From Bacillota bacterium (GTDB lineage Bacteria; Bacillota; Clostridia; Acetivibrionales; Acetivibrionaceae), in assembly GCA_023398495.1 (NCBI GenBank), contig JAEWSG010000008.1:1-64000 (forward strand): a stretch of 64,000 nucleotides of DNA. The letters run 5' to 3'. The position numbers and the translations under genes were made by a program. Of this stretch, positions 18,029 through 26,983 are shown in pieces. Within the stretch, counting starts at the first letter, position 1. Each line of letters opens with the position of its first letter. Under the pieces are notes generated by a model that was not told the origin of the DNA, did no database searches, and was given only the letters and a program-made list of their open reading frames with translations.

Positions 18029-19006
18029 TCAATTTTCTTGCACAAATTCTTCTAAGGGCAAATCCAGAATTGGGTATTTTTTGGCAGCTGCATCGTCAAA
18101 ATGCCACCACTCTTTACTTATTCTTTTAAAGCCGTTTTTCACCATGATTTTCCCAAGCAGTTCCCTGTTATCAATCAACTCCTGTGCACAATCATTATAG
18201 TTAAGGTGTGAACGTTCCGAAAACTCATCATATCCGGACGGCATAGGAATCTCATTCCCATCCTTGTCAACAAGAGTAATATCTACAGCAGCCCCTCTAT
18301 TATGTACAGATCCGTTTTTGGGGTTTGCAACATATGACTTGTCCTGTGCAGCATCCCATAAAACCTGCTGTGCAGAATATGGCCTGTATGCGTCAAAAAC
18401 TTTAATCCTGTATCCTAGAGCTTTAAATTCATTATTTGCATTTATAAGCTTTTTTGCAACATTCTTATGTATCAAACAAACAGGCATGCTATAAATCTTT
18501 TTACCTGTGAAATTATCTGTAGTTGCATATTTTATATCAATGACAAATGAGTTATCTAATTTAACAAGTTCGACGAGACTATGTTTTTCAACAATAGATT
18601 TGTCAGTCTCTCCACTTTTGTTTTCATTGTTGGTTAAATTGCCAGTTGCACTACTGGTTACTTTACTACTTACACTGCTTGTCACGCTGCTTGTTACGCT
18701 GCCGTTCACAGTGCTTGTTACATTGCTGCTTACAGTGCTTGTTACAGTGCCAATTGCACTGCTGGTTACTTTGCTGGTTGCACTGCCATATAGAATTTCA
18801 GGCGTAGGGGCAACTTGATCACTTGTTTTCATCTCTTTCTTCAACGAAGAATTATTCTCAGAAAGATTATCGCTCACTACAGTTACCGGTATTGAAGCAT
18901 CATAAATATTTGTATCGGACTTATTTAAATATCCCATATAAAACACACCGGTACCAGCTATTATCAAAAAACTGAAAGAAATTATACAATAAACGTATTT
19001 TTTCAC
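18029..19006 (-). CDS. membrane-anchored D-Ala-D-Ala dipeptidase (VanX/DdpX, peptidase M15D)
   Basis: 325 aa. A single N-terminal membrane segment (about 7-28) is followed by a low-complexity linker (about 80-130) built of TSSV/TSTV-type Ser/Thr/Val repeats. A zinc dipeptidase domain follows (about 140-325) with the VanX motifs SVHNRGAAVDITL (zinc His and Asp) and EWWHFDD (catalytic Glu and zinc His). VanX enzymes cleave D-Ala-D-Ala; without a vanHA cluster nearby, a role in wall turnover is more likely than glycopeptide resistance. The anchor and linker place the enzyme outside the membrane, unlike cytoplasmic VanX, which supports that reading. Confidence 0.9.
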   Translation of the reverse strand: MKKYVYCIISFSFLIIAGTGVFYMGYLNKSDTNIYDASIPVTVVSDNLSENNSSLKKEMKTSDQVAPTPEILYGSATSKVTSSAIGTVTSTVSSNVTSTVNGSVTSSVTSSVSSKVTSSATGNLTNNENKSGETDKSIVEKHSLVELVKLDNSFVIDIKYATTDNFTGKKIYSMPVCLIHKNVAKKLINANNEFKALGYRIKVFDAYRPYSAQQVLWDAAQDKSYVANPKNGSVHNRGAAVDITLVDKDGNEIPMPSGYDEFSERSHLNYNDCAQELIDNRELLGKIMVKNGFKRISKEWWHFDDAAAKKYPILDLPLEEFVQEN

Positions 19007-19042
19007 AATATAATAATCCTTCCTAAAAAAAATTATGATATT

Positions 19043-19070
19043 AAAAAAGCTCGATTTACATCGAGCTTTA
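19043..19070 (-). terminator. terminator after rpsU-yqeY
   Basis: On the minus strand AAAGCTCGAT, a four-base loop and ATCGAGCTTTTTT form a compact T-tailed hairpin that overlaps the yqeY stop codon. Confidence 0.85.
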
Positions 19071-19511
19071 TCCTAAATACTTCTTTACAATTTGATTAAT
19101 TACTTTTCCATCAGCACGCCCTTTTACCTTAGGCAAAACTGATTGCATTACTTTACCAATATCTTTGGCTGAACTTGCTCCGGTATCCTGAATAGCGTCT
19201 TTTACAATAGCTTCTAATTCTACCTCAGTGAGTTGTTGTGGCAAATACTGCAAAAGTACGTCAATTTCAACTTTCAAATCATCTATAAGATCTTGCCTGC
19301 CGGACTTTTCAAAGTCAGGCATGGAATCTCTTCTTTTCTTAACTTCTTTTGCCAAAATTTCAATTATACCATCGTCATCAAGGGTAACCTTATTATCCTT
19401 TTCAACCTGAAGCACTGCCGCCCTAGCCATTTGGATAGTGTTCTTTCGGATTGTGTCCTTATCCCTCATGGCTGCTTTCATATCATCAAGCAATCTCTCT
19501 TTAAGGGACAT
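19068..19511 (-). CDS. yqeY: GatB/YqeY domain protein
   Basis: 147 aa, full length for the YqeY family: a helical N-terminal part and a C-terminal domain like the tail of the GatB amidotransferase subunit (ILAKEVKKRRDS, GRADGKVINQIVKKYL). The function is not established; a link to tRNA has been suggested from the GatB similarity. The start MSLKERLLDDMK at 19511 is preferred because GGAGGATAATAAG lies directly before it; the upstream in-frame ATG at 19526 overlaps the rpsU stop. It is co-transcribed with rpsU, the common order in Firmicutes. Confidence 0.95.
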   Translation of the reverse strand: MSLKERLLDDMKAAMRDKDTIRKNTIQMARAAVLQVEKDNKVTLDDDGIIEILAKEVKKRRDSMPDFEKSGRQDLIDDLKVEIDVLLQYLPQQLTEVELEAIVKDAIQDTGASSAKDIGKVMQSVLPKVKGRADGKVINQIVKKYLG

Positions 19512-19525
19512 CTTATTATCCTCCA

Positions 19526-19702
19526 TTATTTGAACTTCCTCTTTCTTGCAGCTTCAGATTTCTTTTTTCTTTTTACACTTGGCTTCTCGTAATGCTCCCT
19601 TTTTCTTACTTCTGCCAATACGCCTGCCTTAGCGCATTGCCTCTTAAACCTCTTTAGAGCACTATCAAGAGACTCATTTTCCTTAACTCTAACTTCAGAC
19701 AC
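19526..19702 (-). CDS. rpsU: ribosomal protein S21
   Basis: 58 aa, typical bS21: SEVRVKENESLDSALKRF followed by a basic tail (KRKKKSEAARKRKFK). A GTG start at 19702 is chosen because GGAGGGAAATAC lies directly before it; a longer frame to 19801 would include the leader and the -10 region. It has its own strong promoter about 100 bases upstream, leaving an untranslated leader, and is followed without a gap by yqeY. Confidence 0.97.
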   Translation of the reverse strand: MSEVRVKENESLDSALKRFKRQCAKAGVLAEVRKREHYEKPSVKRKKKSEAARKRKFK

Positions 19703-19801
19703 GTATTTCCCTCCCTCCGATGGTAACAATTGTGCTAAGACTAATCTACATCGATTACTGTGGATTTTATTGGGAAGTAATCTAAATATAGCACACAACA
19801 T

Positions 19802-19831
19802 ATTATATAATACTAATCAAATCCGTGTCAA
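19802..19831 (-). promoter_or_regulatory. sigma-A promoter of rpsU-yqeY
   Basis: Minus strand TTGACA (19826-19831), an 18-base spacer and TATAAT (19802-19807): both hexamers are perfect consensus. Confidence 0.85.
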
Positions 19832-19977
19832 CAATTATTTACTAAGCAATCAAGGCAAATTCACCATTTTAATCCCTTTATAGTATAAAATAATAAACAA
19901 CACTTCAATTATTGCAATTAATTACAAAAAATCCTGTTAGGTACAACCAAAAATCAAATTCCTACTCTGAGGTGCGA

Positions 19978-22900
19978 CTAAAGCTGAAACAACTCCCGGA
20001 TTTCTTCCTCCTTAAGTTTTGTCAGAAGGTTTTCACCCGGCCGGATGATGTTATTTATAAGCCCTCTCTTCTTTTCCTGAAGTTCATATATCTTTTCTTC
20101 AATTGTACCTTTTGTAATTATCTTAAACACCTGAACAGCCTTTGACTGACCAATCCTGTATGCACGGTCTGTAGCCTGATCTTCAACTGCCGGATTCCAC
20201 CACGGATCATAATGGATAACCATATCTGCACCAGTCAGGTTCAACCCAGTGCCTCCAGCCTTTAAGGATATAAGGAACAAATCGTTTTCACCATTATTAA
20301 ACCGGTTTACCATTTCCATTCTATCCTTTGCCTTTGTATAACCATCAATATAAAAATAACTCTTTCCCAACTCTTTAAGGGCTCTGCCTATAATATCGTG
20401 CATGCTGGTAAACTGTGAAAACACTAAGAGTCTATGGCCCGAATCAATTGAATCTCCGATAATTTCGAGCAGTGTGTCCAGTTTACCGCTACCCCCTCTA
20501 TAATTTTCAACAAACATAGCAGGATGACAACATATCTGCCTCAATCTGGTCAGCAGGGCTAGTATTTTAATTCTACTTCTTTCAATTCCCCTTTCACGAA
20601 TTTCAGCAGCAACTTCACCTTGAGCTTGTTTTAAATACGCAGCATATAATTTCTTTTGTTCTTGTACCATATCCGTTACTACTTTGCTCTCAATCTTTTC
20701 AGGAAGTTCTTTTAATACTTCACTCTTGAGCCTCCTTAAAACAAAGGGCTTTATAAATCTGGAAAGAGTGTTCAATGCCTCTTTATCATTATTTTGTACA
20801 ATTGGCTTCTCAAACTTCGTGACAAAGCTGTTGTGCGTCATGAGATAACCTGGCATTACAAAATCAAATATCGACCACAGTTCCGTCAAAGAATTCTCAA
20901 CAGGTGTACCCGTCATGGCAAAATACCCCTTTGCAGTAAGGCTTTTTACACTATTGGCATTAAGCGTATTTGGATTCTTTATATGCTGTGCCTCATCCAC
21001 AAAGATATACGAAAAATCCATCTTCCTGTAGTGCTCTATATCCCTTTTTAGCGATCCGTATGAAGTAACAATTATATCGTTGTCATCAACTGTCTTAAGT
21101 AAGACATTCCTTTCGGCCTTTAAACCATGGATTACTATCACCTTCAAATCGGAAACAAACTTTTCTACCTCAGCCTTCCAGTTGTAAATCAAGGAAGTAG
21201 GAGCTACAACAAGACAGGGTTTTTTGTCAGATTTCCTTTCATCTTTTACAAATGCCAGAACCTGAAGCGTCTTACCAAGTCCCATATCATCTGCCAGTAT
21301 CCCACCAAAACCATAGCGAGAAAGAGTTTTCAACCATTTGAACCCAAACTTTTGATATTCCCTTAAAATTGTATCCAGATTATCATCAAGTTTAAAATCC
21401 AGTTCCTTTGGCTTGGTTATATCCTCAACAAGTTCCTTAAACCTGTCACTTATCTCGAAAGCGTTTATATTTCTTTCAGTGATAAAGTTATCAACAAATA
21501 ACGCTCTATTCATCGGCAGGTCCAGTACACCATCTTTGAATTTCCTTGTATCAAGACTCAAGTCATTAATAAGCTTTGAAACATCCACCAACTCATCGTT
21601 ATCTAGTTTCAAAATAGTACCGTTCTTCAGACGGTAATACTTTTTCTTTTCCTTTATTGAATAAAAAAGTCTATGAAGCTCCGCGTCATCAAAATCATCT
21701 ATCTTAAAATCAAACTCGAGAAGGTTTGTCTCGTTATTCAGCCTGACACCCATCTGCATTTTCCTGATGGATCTTATCTGAATTTTCTTAAACTCCTCGG
21801 AATAATAGACCTCTGCCAGGTCATTTAATTCTTCAATTCTGCCACTCAACAGCTGTGCAATTTTCTCTTCATCATCTAAAATCATTAAACCACTGTTCTC
21901 ATACATGCCTGAGAACTTTAGAAAGCTTTCAACCGTTTCTTCCTGCTCATAATTTCTCATATAATAATAATCTGATTGACCCTGCTTGTCAAAAGGATTG
22001 ACAAGCAATTCCCCGTAGCAGTATTCAAGCTTTGCAGATATCCCGTTGTTTATTACATCAAAATAAACCTTAGTGACCAGTTCCTTTTGAGCCATTTTCT
22101 CCTCAAGCTCTGCATCCATCGACACTTTTACCTTATCTTTGTATGGCTTATAGAATTCGCGTATAAATTTCTCCTGCTCATTTTTTTTAATCTGGAATAC
22201 AGGTTTCATGCTCCGCTGCCGAAGTTGATGAATTTTTCCGAGTAATCTGGCTTTATCTTCAGGAATTTCGTATATCCTGAAAGATTTAGGAGTTAGAACC
22301 AACCCGTAATCCCTTGTTAACGGTATAATATCCTCATTTATACTATAATCTGCTTTAAGAACAAGTGCTTCATCCACTTGCTTAAGATCCATTAGTATTT
22401 CCATATCTTTAACTATTTCACAATTAATATCAGGATGTTCTAATATTTTAAAGGGTATCTTGCTATCCTTCACAATATCAAAATACTTTTTCATATTGTC
22501 TTCAATAAGAACTACCCTGTTTGTTCTTATGCTGCCCATAATTCTTTCAATATCATAACTATAAGGATTATGAAAATCCTTTTCAAGCTTTTCCTTTTCG
22601 TTTAAGTTTATCAAAAACTCAATTACGTCCTTATTAATTCCAGAAAAATACATAGTATCAGGATTAAATGTAAAGCCTTTCCCAAAATACATCGGTATTT
22701 TTCTGTCAATTGATTTAAAAAACTCTTCATAGTTCTTAATTTTATATAGCTTTTCCAATCCAACTTTTAATTCAATCTGCAAGTAAGCCTCATTAAAAGC
22801 TGTCTTAAATACAAAATTCTGTTCAATCTGCAAGTTAACTTTCTGCCTTTTACTCCTGAAATCAAACCCCAATTCAGAAATAGGCAAATAATCACCATCA

Positions 22901-23241
22901 GAATCCATTTTCTTATTCATAATCTGGGTTTTGTTAGGAAGAATTTGATGATCGAATTCAAAATAGTCATTCGCATACTTCATAACGGCTACAATATGCT
23001 TGCATGCTCCAAAATAGGATCTGAATGCTTCGCAATCGCATCTGTAGCTTCTTACGGTTCCATTTTCATTTAGTTCAATTTCAACTTCATAATCATAAGT
23101 TCCTCTTACGACAGCATTAATTAGTTCTTGATCTTTTATATATTTAAAACTTTTTACGTTATTTGCTAATTTAATACCTCGTGTATAAACTCCAAAATCA
23201 TTTATTATTCTTTGAATATATTTATCTGAAAATGTCAGCAT
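19978..23241 (-). CDS. SWIM zinc-finger SNF2-family helicase
   Basis: 1087 aa. An N-terminal SWIM zinc finger (CDCEAFRSYFGACKH, about 68-83) is followed by a long bacterial SNF2-associated region (about 100-600) and a C-terminal two-lobed SNF2 ATPase. The ATPase has LADDMGLGKT (Walker A, about 650), VDEAQHIKN (motif II, DEAQ), LLVFSQFTSM and the motif V/VI block GGTGLNLTGADMVIHYDP with TDRAYRIGQ. Bacterial members are DNA-dependent translocases of mostly unknown purpose. It is a single gene with no clear partner; the neighbours are rpsU-yqeY and, divergently, a sugar transferase gene behind an R4 repeat. Confidence 0.93.
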   Translation of the reverse strand: MLTFSDKYIQRIINDFGVYTRGIKLANNVKSFKYIKDQELINAVVRGTYDYEVEIELNENGTVRSYRCDCEAFRSYFGACKHIVAVMKYANDYFEFDHQILPNKTQIMNKKMDSDGDYLPISELGFDFRSKRQKVNLQIEQNFVFKTAFNEAYLQIELKVGLEKLYKIKNYEEFFKSIDRKIPMYFGKGFTFNPDTMYFSGINKDVIEFLINLNEKEKLEKDFHNPYSYDIERIMGSIRTNRVVLIEDNMKKYFDIVKDSKIPFKILEHPDINCEIVKDMEILMDLKQVDEALVLKADYSINEDIIPLTRDYGLVLTPKSFRIYEIPEDKARLLGKIHQLRQRSMKPVFQIKKNEQEKFIREFYKPYKDKVKVSMDAELEEKMAQKELVTKVYFDVINNGISAKLEYCYGELLVNPFDKQGQSDYYYMRNYEQEETVESFLKFSGMYENSGLMILDDEEKIAQLLSGRIEELNDLAEVYYSEEFKKIQIRSIRKMQMGVRLNNETNLLEFDFKIDDFDDAELHRLFYSIKEKKKYYRLKNGTILKLDNDELVDVSKLINDLSLDTRKFKDGVLDLPMNRALFVDNFITERNINAFEISDRFKELVEDITKPKELDFKLDDNLDTILREYQKFGFKWLKTLSRYGFGGILADDMGLGKTLQVLAFVKDERKSDKKPCLVVAPTSLIYNWKAEVEKFVSDLKVIVIHGLKAERNVLLKTVDDNDIIVTSYGSLKRDIEHYRKMDFSYIFVDEAQHIKNPNTLNANSVKSLTAKGYFAMTGTPVENSLTELWSIFDFVMPGYLMTHNSFVTKFEKPIVQNNDKEALNTLSRFIKPFVLRRLKSEVLKELPEKIESKVVTDMVQEQKKLYAAYLKQAQGEVAAEIRERGIERSRIKILALLTRLRQICCHPAMFVENYRGGSGKLDTLLEIIGDSIDSGHRLLVFSQFTSMHDIIGRALKELGKSYFYIDGYTKAKDRMEMVNRFNNGENDLFLISLKAGGTGLNLTGADMVIHYDPWWNPAVEDQATDRAYRIGQSKAVQVFKIITKGTIEEKIYELQEKKRGLINNIIRPGENLLTKLKEEEIRELFQL

Positions 23242-23281
23242 ATCCTATCCCTTCAATCAGCATTTAAATTCCTACCGATAC

Positions 23282-23393
23282 TATAGATGAAAAACTCTAA
23301 AACTAAAATTAAAGGACGTTTTTCATCTAAATTAGATAACGTTTGGATGCTATATAAATATAACTTTAGTGTACGTTATCTATAATGTTAACA
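23282..23393. repeat. two-hairpin repeat, family R4, copy 1
   Basis: About 110 bases that closely match 51884-51985. Two consecutive hairpins can form: AGATGAAAAAC with GTTTTTCATCT, then AGATAACGT with ACGTTATCT. It lies in the divergent gap between the SNF2 gene and the sugar transferase gene. Confidence 0.75.
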
Positions 23394-23573
23394 TATAGAA
23401 ATTGCATTATCAACTCAGGTCAATTGTCATATACTGTAACAAACAACTTACGAAGGCCGTAAAGTTTTTTATGATTATTTTGTCAACCACTTTATTTTTT
23501 TGCATTTTGGTGCTAAAATATTCCTTATAGATATAAATTACATAAATTTATATTATTAGTGAGGGCGAGAAGT

Positions 23574-24971
23574 ATGCATAAACTAAATAGACAAGCTTAT
23601 ACAAATGTTATCCAATTACAGTTGGATCTGACTTTTTTATTTCTTTCTTATTTCATTTCTTATTTTCTAGCTTCAAAAGTTACTAATCTCTGTGACATAA
23701 AAGAATATCTCTGGATTGTGGTTGTATTTATACCGGTATGGATGTTCAGTATGGGTTCTCTCGGAATGTATGATACTACAACTTTTTGCTACATTGACAG
23801 AATAATCCGGAACTCATTATTTGCAACATTTATTTCCAGTCTGTTTCTTTCTTCAATGATTTTCTTTGTTAAAGAAACCATGTTCAGCCGTTCACTGTTT
23901 TTGATATATGTGATTTGTACCCTTTTCTTACTCCTTTTAGAAAGGCTTTTTTACAGATTTTATATAAAAAGAAGCTCCCGGCTTGCAAATACAGCTATAA
24001 GGGTCATAATTGTAGGTTCACCTCATGTTGCACGCCAATTCACAAACTATATCCAAAAAACCAATTTGAATTTGAATGTAATAGGTTATGTGCGAGTTGA
24101 CTCAAAAGAGGTTAAATCGCCCCATGTACTTGGTAACATAAACAACCTTGAAGAAATAATCAAAAAAAATATCGTGGATGAAGTTGTATTCGCACTTCCT
24201 AAAAACTATGTTGGTGAGGTGGAACAATATGTGCTTCTGTGTGAGGAAATGGGCATTACCGTTAGGATGGTTCTAAACCTTTATGATTTAAAAATTTCAA
24301 AAACTCACCTCTCCTGTATCGGAACTTTTCCAATGCTTACCTTTCATACAGTATCTCTAAACCGTTTCCAACTTTTTTTTAAACGCACCATGGATATTTG
24401 CGGTGCACTGGTAGGCCTGTTTATTACAGGTATAATCTCTGTATTTGTTGCTGCGGCCATAAAACTGGATTCTCCCGGTCCCGTCATATTTGCACAGGAT
24501 AGAGTAGGTCTTAACGGAAGAATATTTAAGCTCTATAAATTCCGCTCAATGTGTACCGACGCTGATAACAAGAAAACCGAGCTTTCAAAGCTCAATGAAG
24601 TGGGCGGAGGGCTGATGTTTAAGATTAAGAACGACCCGCGAATAACAAAAGTGGGCAGATTTTTAAGGAAAACAAGCCTCGATGAGTTTCCCCAGTTTCT
24701 GAATGTACTCAAAGGTGATATGAGCCTTGTTGGTACAAGACCCCCCACCTTGGATGAAGTCAGTAAATATGAAGCCTACCACAGGCGCAGAATAAGCATA
24801 AAACCCGGGTTGACAGGGCTGTGGCAGGTAAGCGGACGCAGCAGTATAACAGATTTTGACGAAGTTGTTAAGCTTGATACCCAATATATAGATGAGTGGT
24901 CCATATGGCTTGATGTAAAAATCATTCTCAAAACCGTTATAAATATATTTAAAAGAGATGGAGCATATTAA
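23574..24971 (+). CDS. polyprenyl-phosphate sugar-1-phosphate transferase (exopolysaccharide priming enzyme)
   Basis: 465 aa. Four N-terminal membrane segments (about 15-110), a CoA-binding-like nucleotide domain (about 130-260), another membrane segment near 275-300 and the C-terminal bacterial sugar transferase domain (KRTMDICGALVGL, DSPGPVIFAQDRVGL, LYKFRSM, TSLDEFPQFLNVLKGDMSLVG up to the break). This class (WbaP/WcaJ/CpsE type) loads the first sugar phosphate onto undecaprenyl phosphate. The ATG at 23574, behind GAGGGCGAGAAGT, is preferred to the GTG at 23559. It faces the minus-strand glycan operon and plausibly primes its repeat unit; the sugar is not predictable. Confidence 0.93.
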   Translation: MHKLNRQAYTNVIQLQLDLTFLFLSYFISYFLASKVTNLCDIKEYLWIVVVFIPVWMFSMGSLGMYDTTTFCYIDRIIRNSLFATFISSLFLSSMIFFVKETMFSRSLFLIYVICTLFLLLLERLFYRFYIKRSSRLANTAIRVIIVGSPHVARQFTNYIQKTNLNLNVIGYVRVDSKEVKSPHVLGNINNLEEIIKKNIVDEVVFALPKNYVGEVEQYVLLCEEMGITVRMVLNLYDLKISKTHLSCIGTFPMLTFHTVSLNRFQLFFKRTMDICGALVGLFITGIISVFVAAAIKLDSPGPVIFAQDRVGLNGRIFKLYKFRSMCTDADNKKTELSKLNEVGGGLMFKIKNDPRITKVGRFLRKTSLDEFPQFLNVLKGDMSLVGTRPPTLDEVSKYEAYHRRRISIKPGLTGLWQVSGRSSITDFDEVVKLDTQYIDEWSIWLDVKIILKTVINIFKRDGAY

Positions 24972-25453
24972 TACGCTCTATCTTTTTTAAGTTTTGGTAA
25001 GATTTTTGTACAAAACAGGATGCTCAAAATGGCAACAACCGCACCTGATGTATCAATAAAAACATCGATTATACGAGGAGAACGCCCGGGGATATGACTT
25101 TGATAGAATTCATCTGCTGCAGCAATTAAAACCGCAAAGAACAATGTGAGTATAGAAGCCTGTTTCCGCCTTATTTTCCTTAATCTCAGTGAGTTAAACA
25201 TTAATAAAGTCAGTATTGCGTACTCTGTGAAATGGAGAAGCTTCCTGAATACTTTATTGCGGTTCTCATAAAGCCATTCGTTATTCTCTATCAAACCATT
25301 AAGCCCAAGACTGCCAATCAGGTTATCAACAATCTGCTCCGATACACTCACAGAGTTATGACCTCCCTGAGTGGAAAATGAAAATATTATAATCACCATT
25401 ATAATCACTAACAGACTTGAAATTATGGGAACCAAGTTGACTTTTTTTCTCAT
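24968..25453 (-). CDS. VanZ-like membrane protein
   Basis: 161 aa, VanZ-like family: four predicted membrane segments (about 8-26, 65-85, 92-112, 128-150) with the conserved RKLLHFTEYAILTLL and DEFYQSHIPGRSPRIIDVFIDTSGA motifs. The function of VanZ-like proteins is not settled; VanZ itself gives low-level teicoplanin resistance. The last 4 bases overlap the convergent sugar transferase stop, so the two genes share a tight tail-to-tail junction. Confidence 0.9.
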   Translation of the reverse strand: MRKKVNLVPIISSLLVIIMVIIIFSFSTQGGHNSVSVSEQIVDNLIGSLGLNGLIENNEWLYENRNKVFRKLLHFTEYAILTLLMFNSLRLRKIRRKQASILTLFFAVLIAAADEFYQSHIPGRSPRIIDVFIDTSGAVVAILSILFCTKILPKLKKDRAY

Positions 25454-25551
25454 TGAATATGTATCCTTTCATTTATTGACTATGGAGTTTCTATTATAAC
25501 ATTATTCCGTACTTTTAAAAATATTATATATATATATTAGGATATATTAGG

Positions 25552-25756
25552 CAAGTTCCGTATTATGTAATAAATGCAAAGAAAAATATTCCAGAAACTT
25601 AAGTTTCGCAGCCTAGAGCCTGTAAATACTCCTCGGGGTCGAGCAAAACTCGCTTCGCTCAAACAATGCTCTCCCTTTCCTCGTCGTATTAACAGGCTCT
25701 ATAACTGCTTCACTATGTTTCTTCCATATTTTTCTTCACTTAAATTAAATGCACCC
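25552..25756. repeat. MITE-like repeat, family R1, copy B
   Basis: Same orientation and nearly identical core to copy A (8384-8586). It is flanked by TATATTAGG at 25543-25551 and 25757-25765, a 9-bp probable target duplication; TATATTAGG also occurs once more at 25533-25541. The left end (CAAGTTCCG) has lost the GGTGCAT form, while the right end still reads ATGCACCC. It abuts the stop codon of the Wzy-like gene. Confidence 0.78.
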
Positions 25757-25760
25757 TATA

Positions 25761-26972
25761 TTAGGTGCTTGCATTCTTTGTCTTTATATAACTTACATAA
25801 GGGATCATAAAAAACACAATCAAATAGGTATTATACCTTAGAATGTTGTCAGTAAAGCATAATATCAATGTATAAACCACCAGTGTGAAATATTTCACAC
25901 CAACTCTGTAATCAAAATTTCTGAACAATCTATTTGTCTGAAATATAACCATGTTGGCAAAAAATAGAAGTGCTCCGATAAAGCCCAACTCAATATACAT
26001 TTTCAGTATATCATTATGCAAATCACCAATACCGAACAACTGCCTCCCTGCCAGTTGGAGTTTGTTCATAACATAACCTAATCCTTGTCCCATAAAAGCA
26101 GGAGAAATCTCATAATACTCATAAAAATACTCAAAAGCTGTCATTCTGCTCATAGTTTTGATATTATACATTTCAACAATGAACTTTACATACCCAAAAC
26201 GTATTGAATATACATACAGGATAGAAACTGCCAAAATCCCAATGGACAGCACGTTAACTGCAAGCTTCGATGTATAACGACTTTTTCTGTTGGCAAATAA
26301 AAATGTTAATATTGCTATTGGTAGACTTAGTATTGCAATACGCTTAAACCCCATCAAAAAAATAATAAAAGATAGTAGCAGCTTCCACCTCCTTTTCTTT
26401 TTATTGCCTTGATCCAAAAGCAAATAATACAAAACTATCATTCCCATTGTCAGTGTAAGTTCGTGTGTTTCCAGTATACTACCACTTGCTGTTGCGTATT
26501 CGAAAAAGTTAATTACACCATCAATACCTTTTCTATATACAAAAACCAATATGCATAACAAATAATTTGCAGCCATAGCATAAAATGTATAATCAACAGC
26601 CTTTTCTCCCAGCAAAATTATCACACTTTGCATTACCATTATGGGAATAATATAATATGAAACTGTTGTCAAAGCATTAATAAAATTTGGACGTTTTAAT
26701 ACTAAAGTCTGAAATATGCTGTAAAATAGAATTATTACATAGGGTAATACACATATGGAAAAATAATAGGCGTCTTTCAATTTTATTATAAGATATCCAT
26801 TTTTCACAGAACTAAGAAGTGCAATCAGAGTTATTATTATACCTATAACATATTTGATCTTTCCTGGAACATGGCCTATCAGTGCAGGTTGTGAAACCAA
26901 CAAACTACAAAACAAAAGCAATATATATATAATCCCTATTTTGTATATTTTCACTACCACACTGTCTCTCAT
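25761..26972 (-). CDS. O-antigen ligase/polymerase (Wzy-like) membrane protein
   Basis: 403 aa with about ten to eleven hydrophobic segments and a large loop around 330-360, the pattern of O-antigen ligase/Wzy polymerases. The region around YEISPAFMGQGLGYVMN and IGDLHNDILKMYIELGFIGALLFF matches the conserved loop of the family (HNDIL with a following glycine). It is the last gene of the glycan operon, so it probably polymerises the repeat unit on the outer membrane face. The ATG has GAGGAAGCT upstream. The stop codon lies inside the target duplication of repeat copy B. Confidence 0.85.
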   Translation of the reverse strand: MRDSVVVKIYKIGIIYILLLFCSLLVSQPALIGHVPGKIKYVIGIIITLIALLSSVKNGYLIIKLKDAYYFSICVLPYVIILFYSIFQTLVLKRPNFINALTTVSYYIIPIMVMQSVIILLGEKAVDYTFYAMAANYLLCILVFVYRKGIDGVINFFEYATASGSILETHELTLTMGMIVLYYLLLDQGNKKKRRWKLLLSFIIFLMGFKRIAILSLPIAILTFLFANRKSRYTSKLAVNVLSIGILAVSILYVYSIRFGYVKFIVEMYNIKTMSRMTAFEYFYEYYEISPAFMGQGLGYVMNKLQLAGRQLFGIGDLHNDILKMYIELGFIGALLFFANMVIFQTNRLFRNFDYRVGVKYFTLVVYTLILCFTDNILRYNTYLIVFFMIPYVSYIKTKNAST

Positions 26973-26983
26973 AGCTTCCTCTT

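Noticed and set aside
18029..19006. Vancomycin resistance cluster
   Set aside because: VanX-like and, 6 kb away, VanZ-like proteins are present, but no vanH, vanA or vanRS genes; both families are common outside resistance loci.
25574..25810. 78-aa plus-strand frame
   Set aside because: Made of R1 copy B sequence running into the end of the polymerase gene; non-coding repeat.
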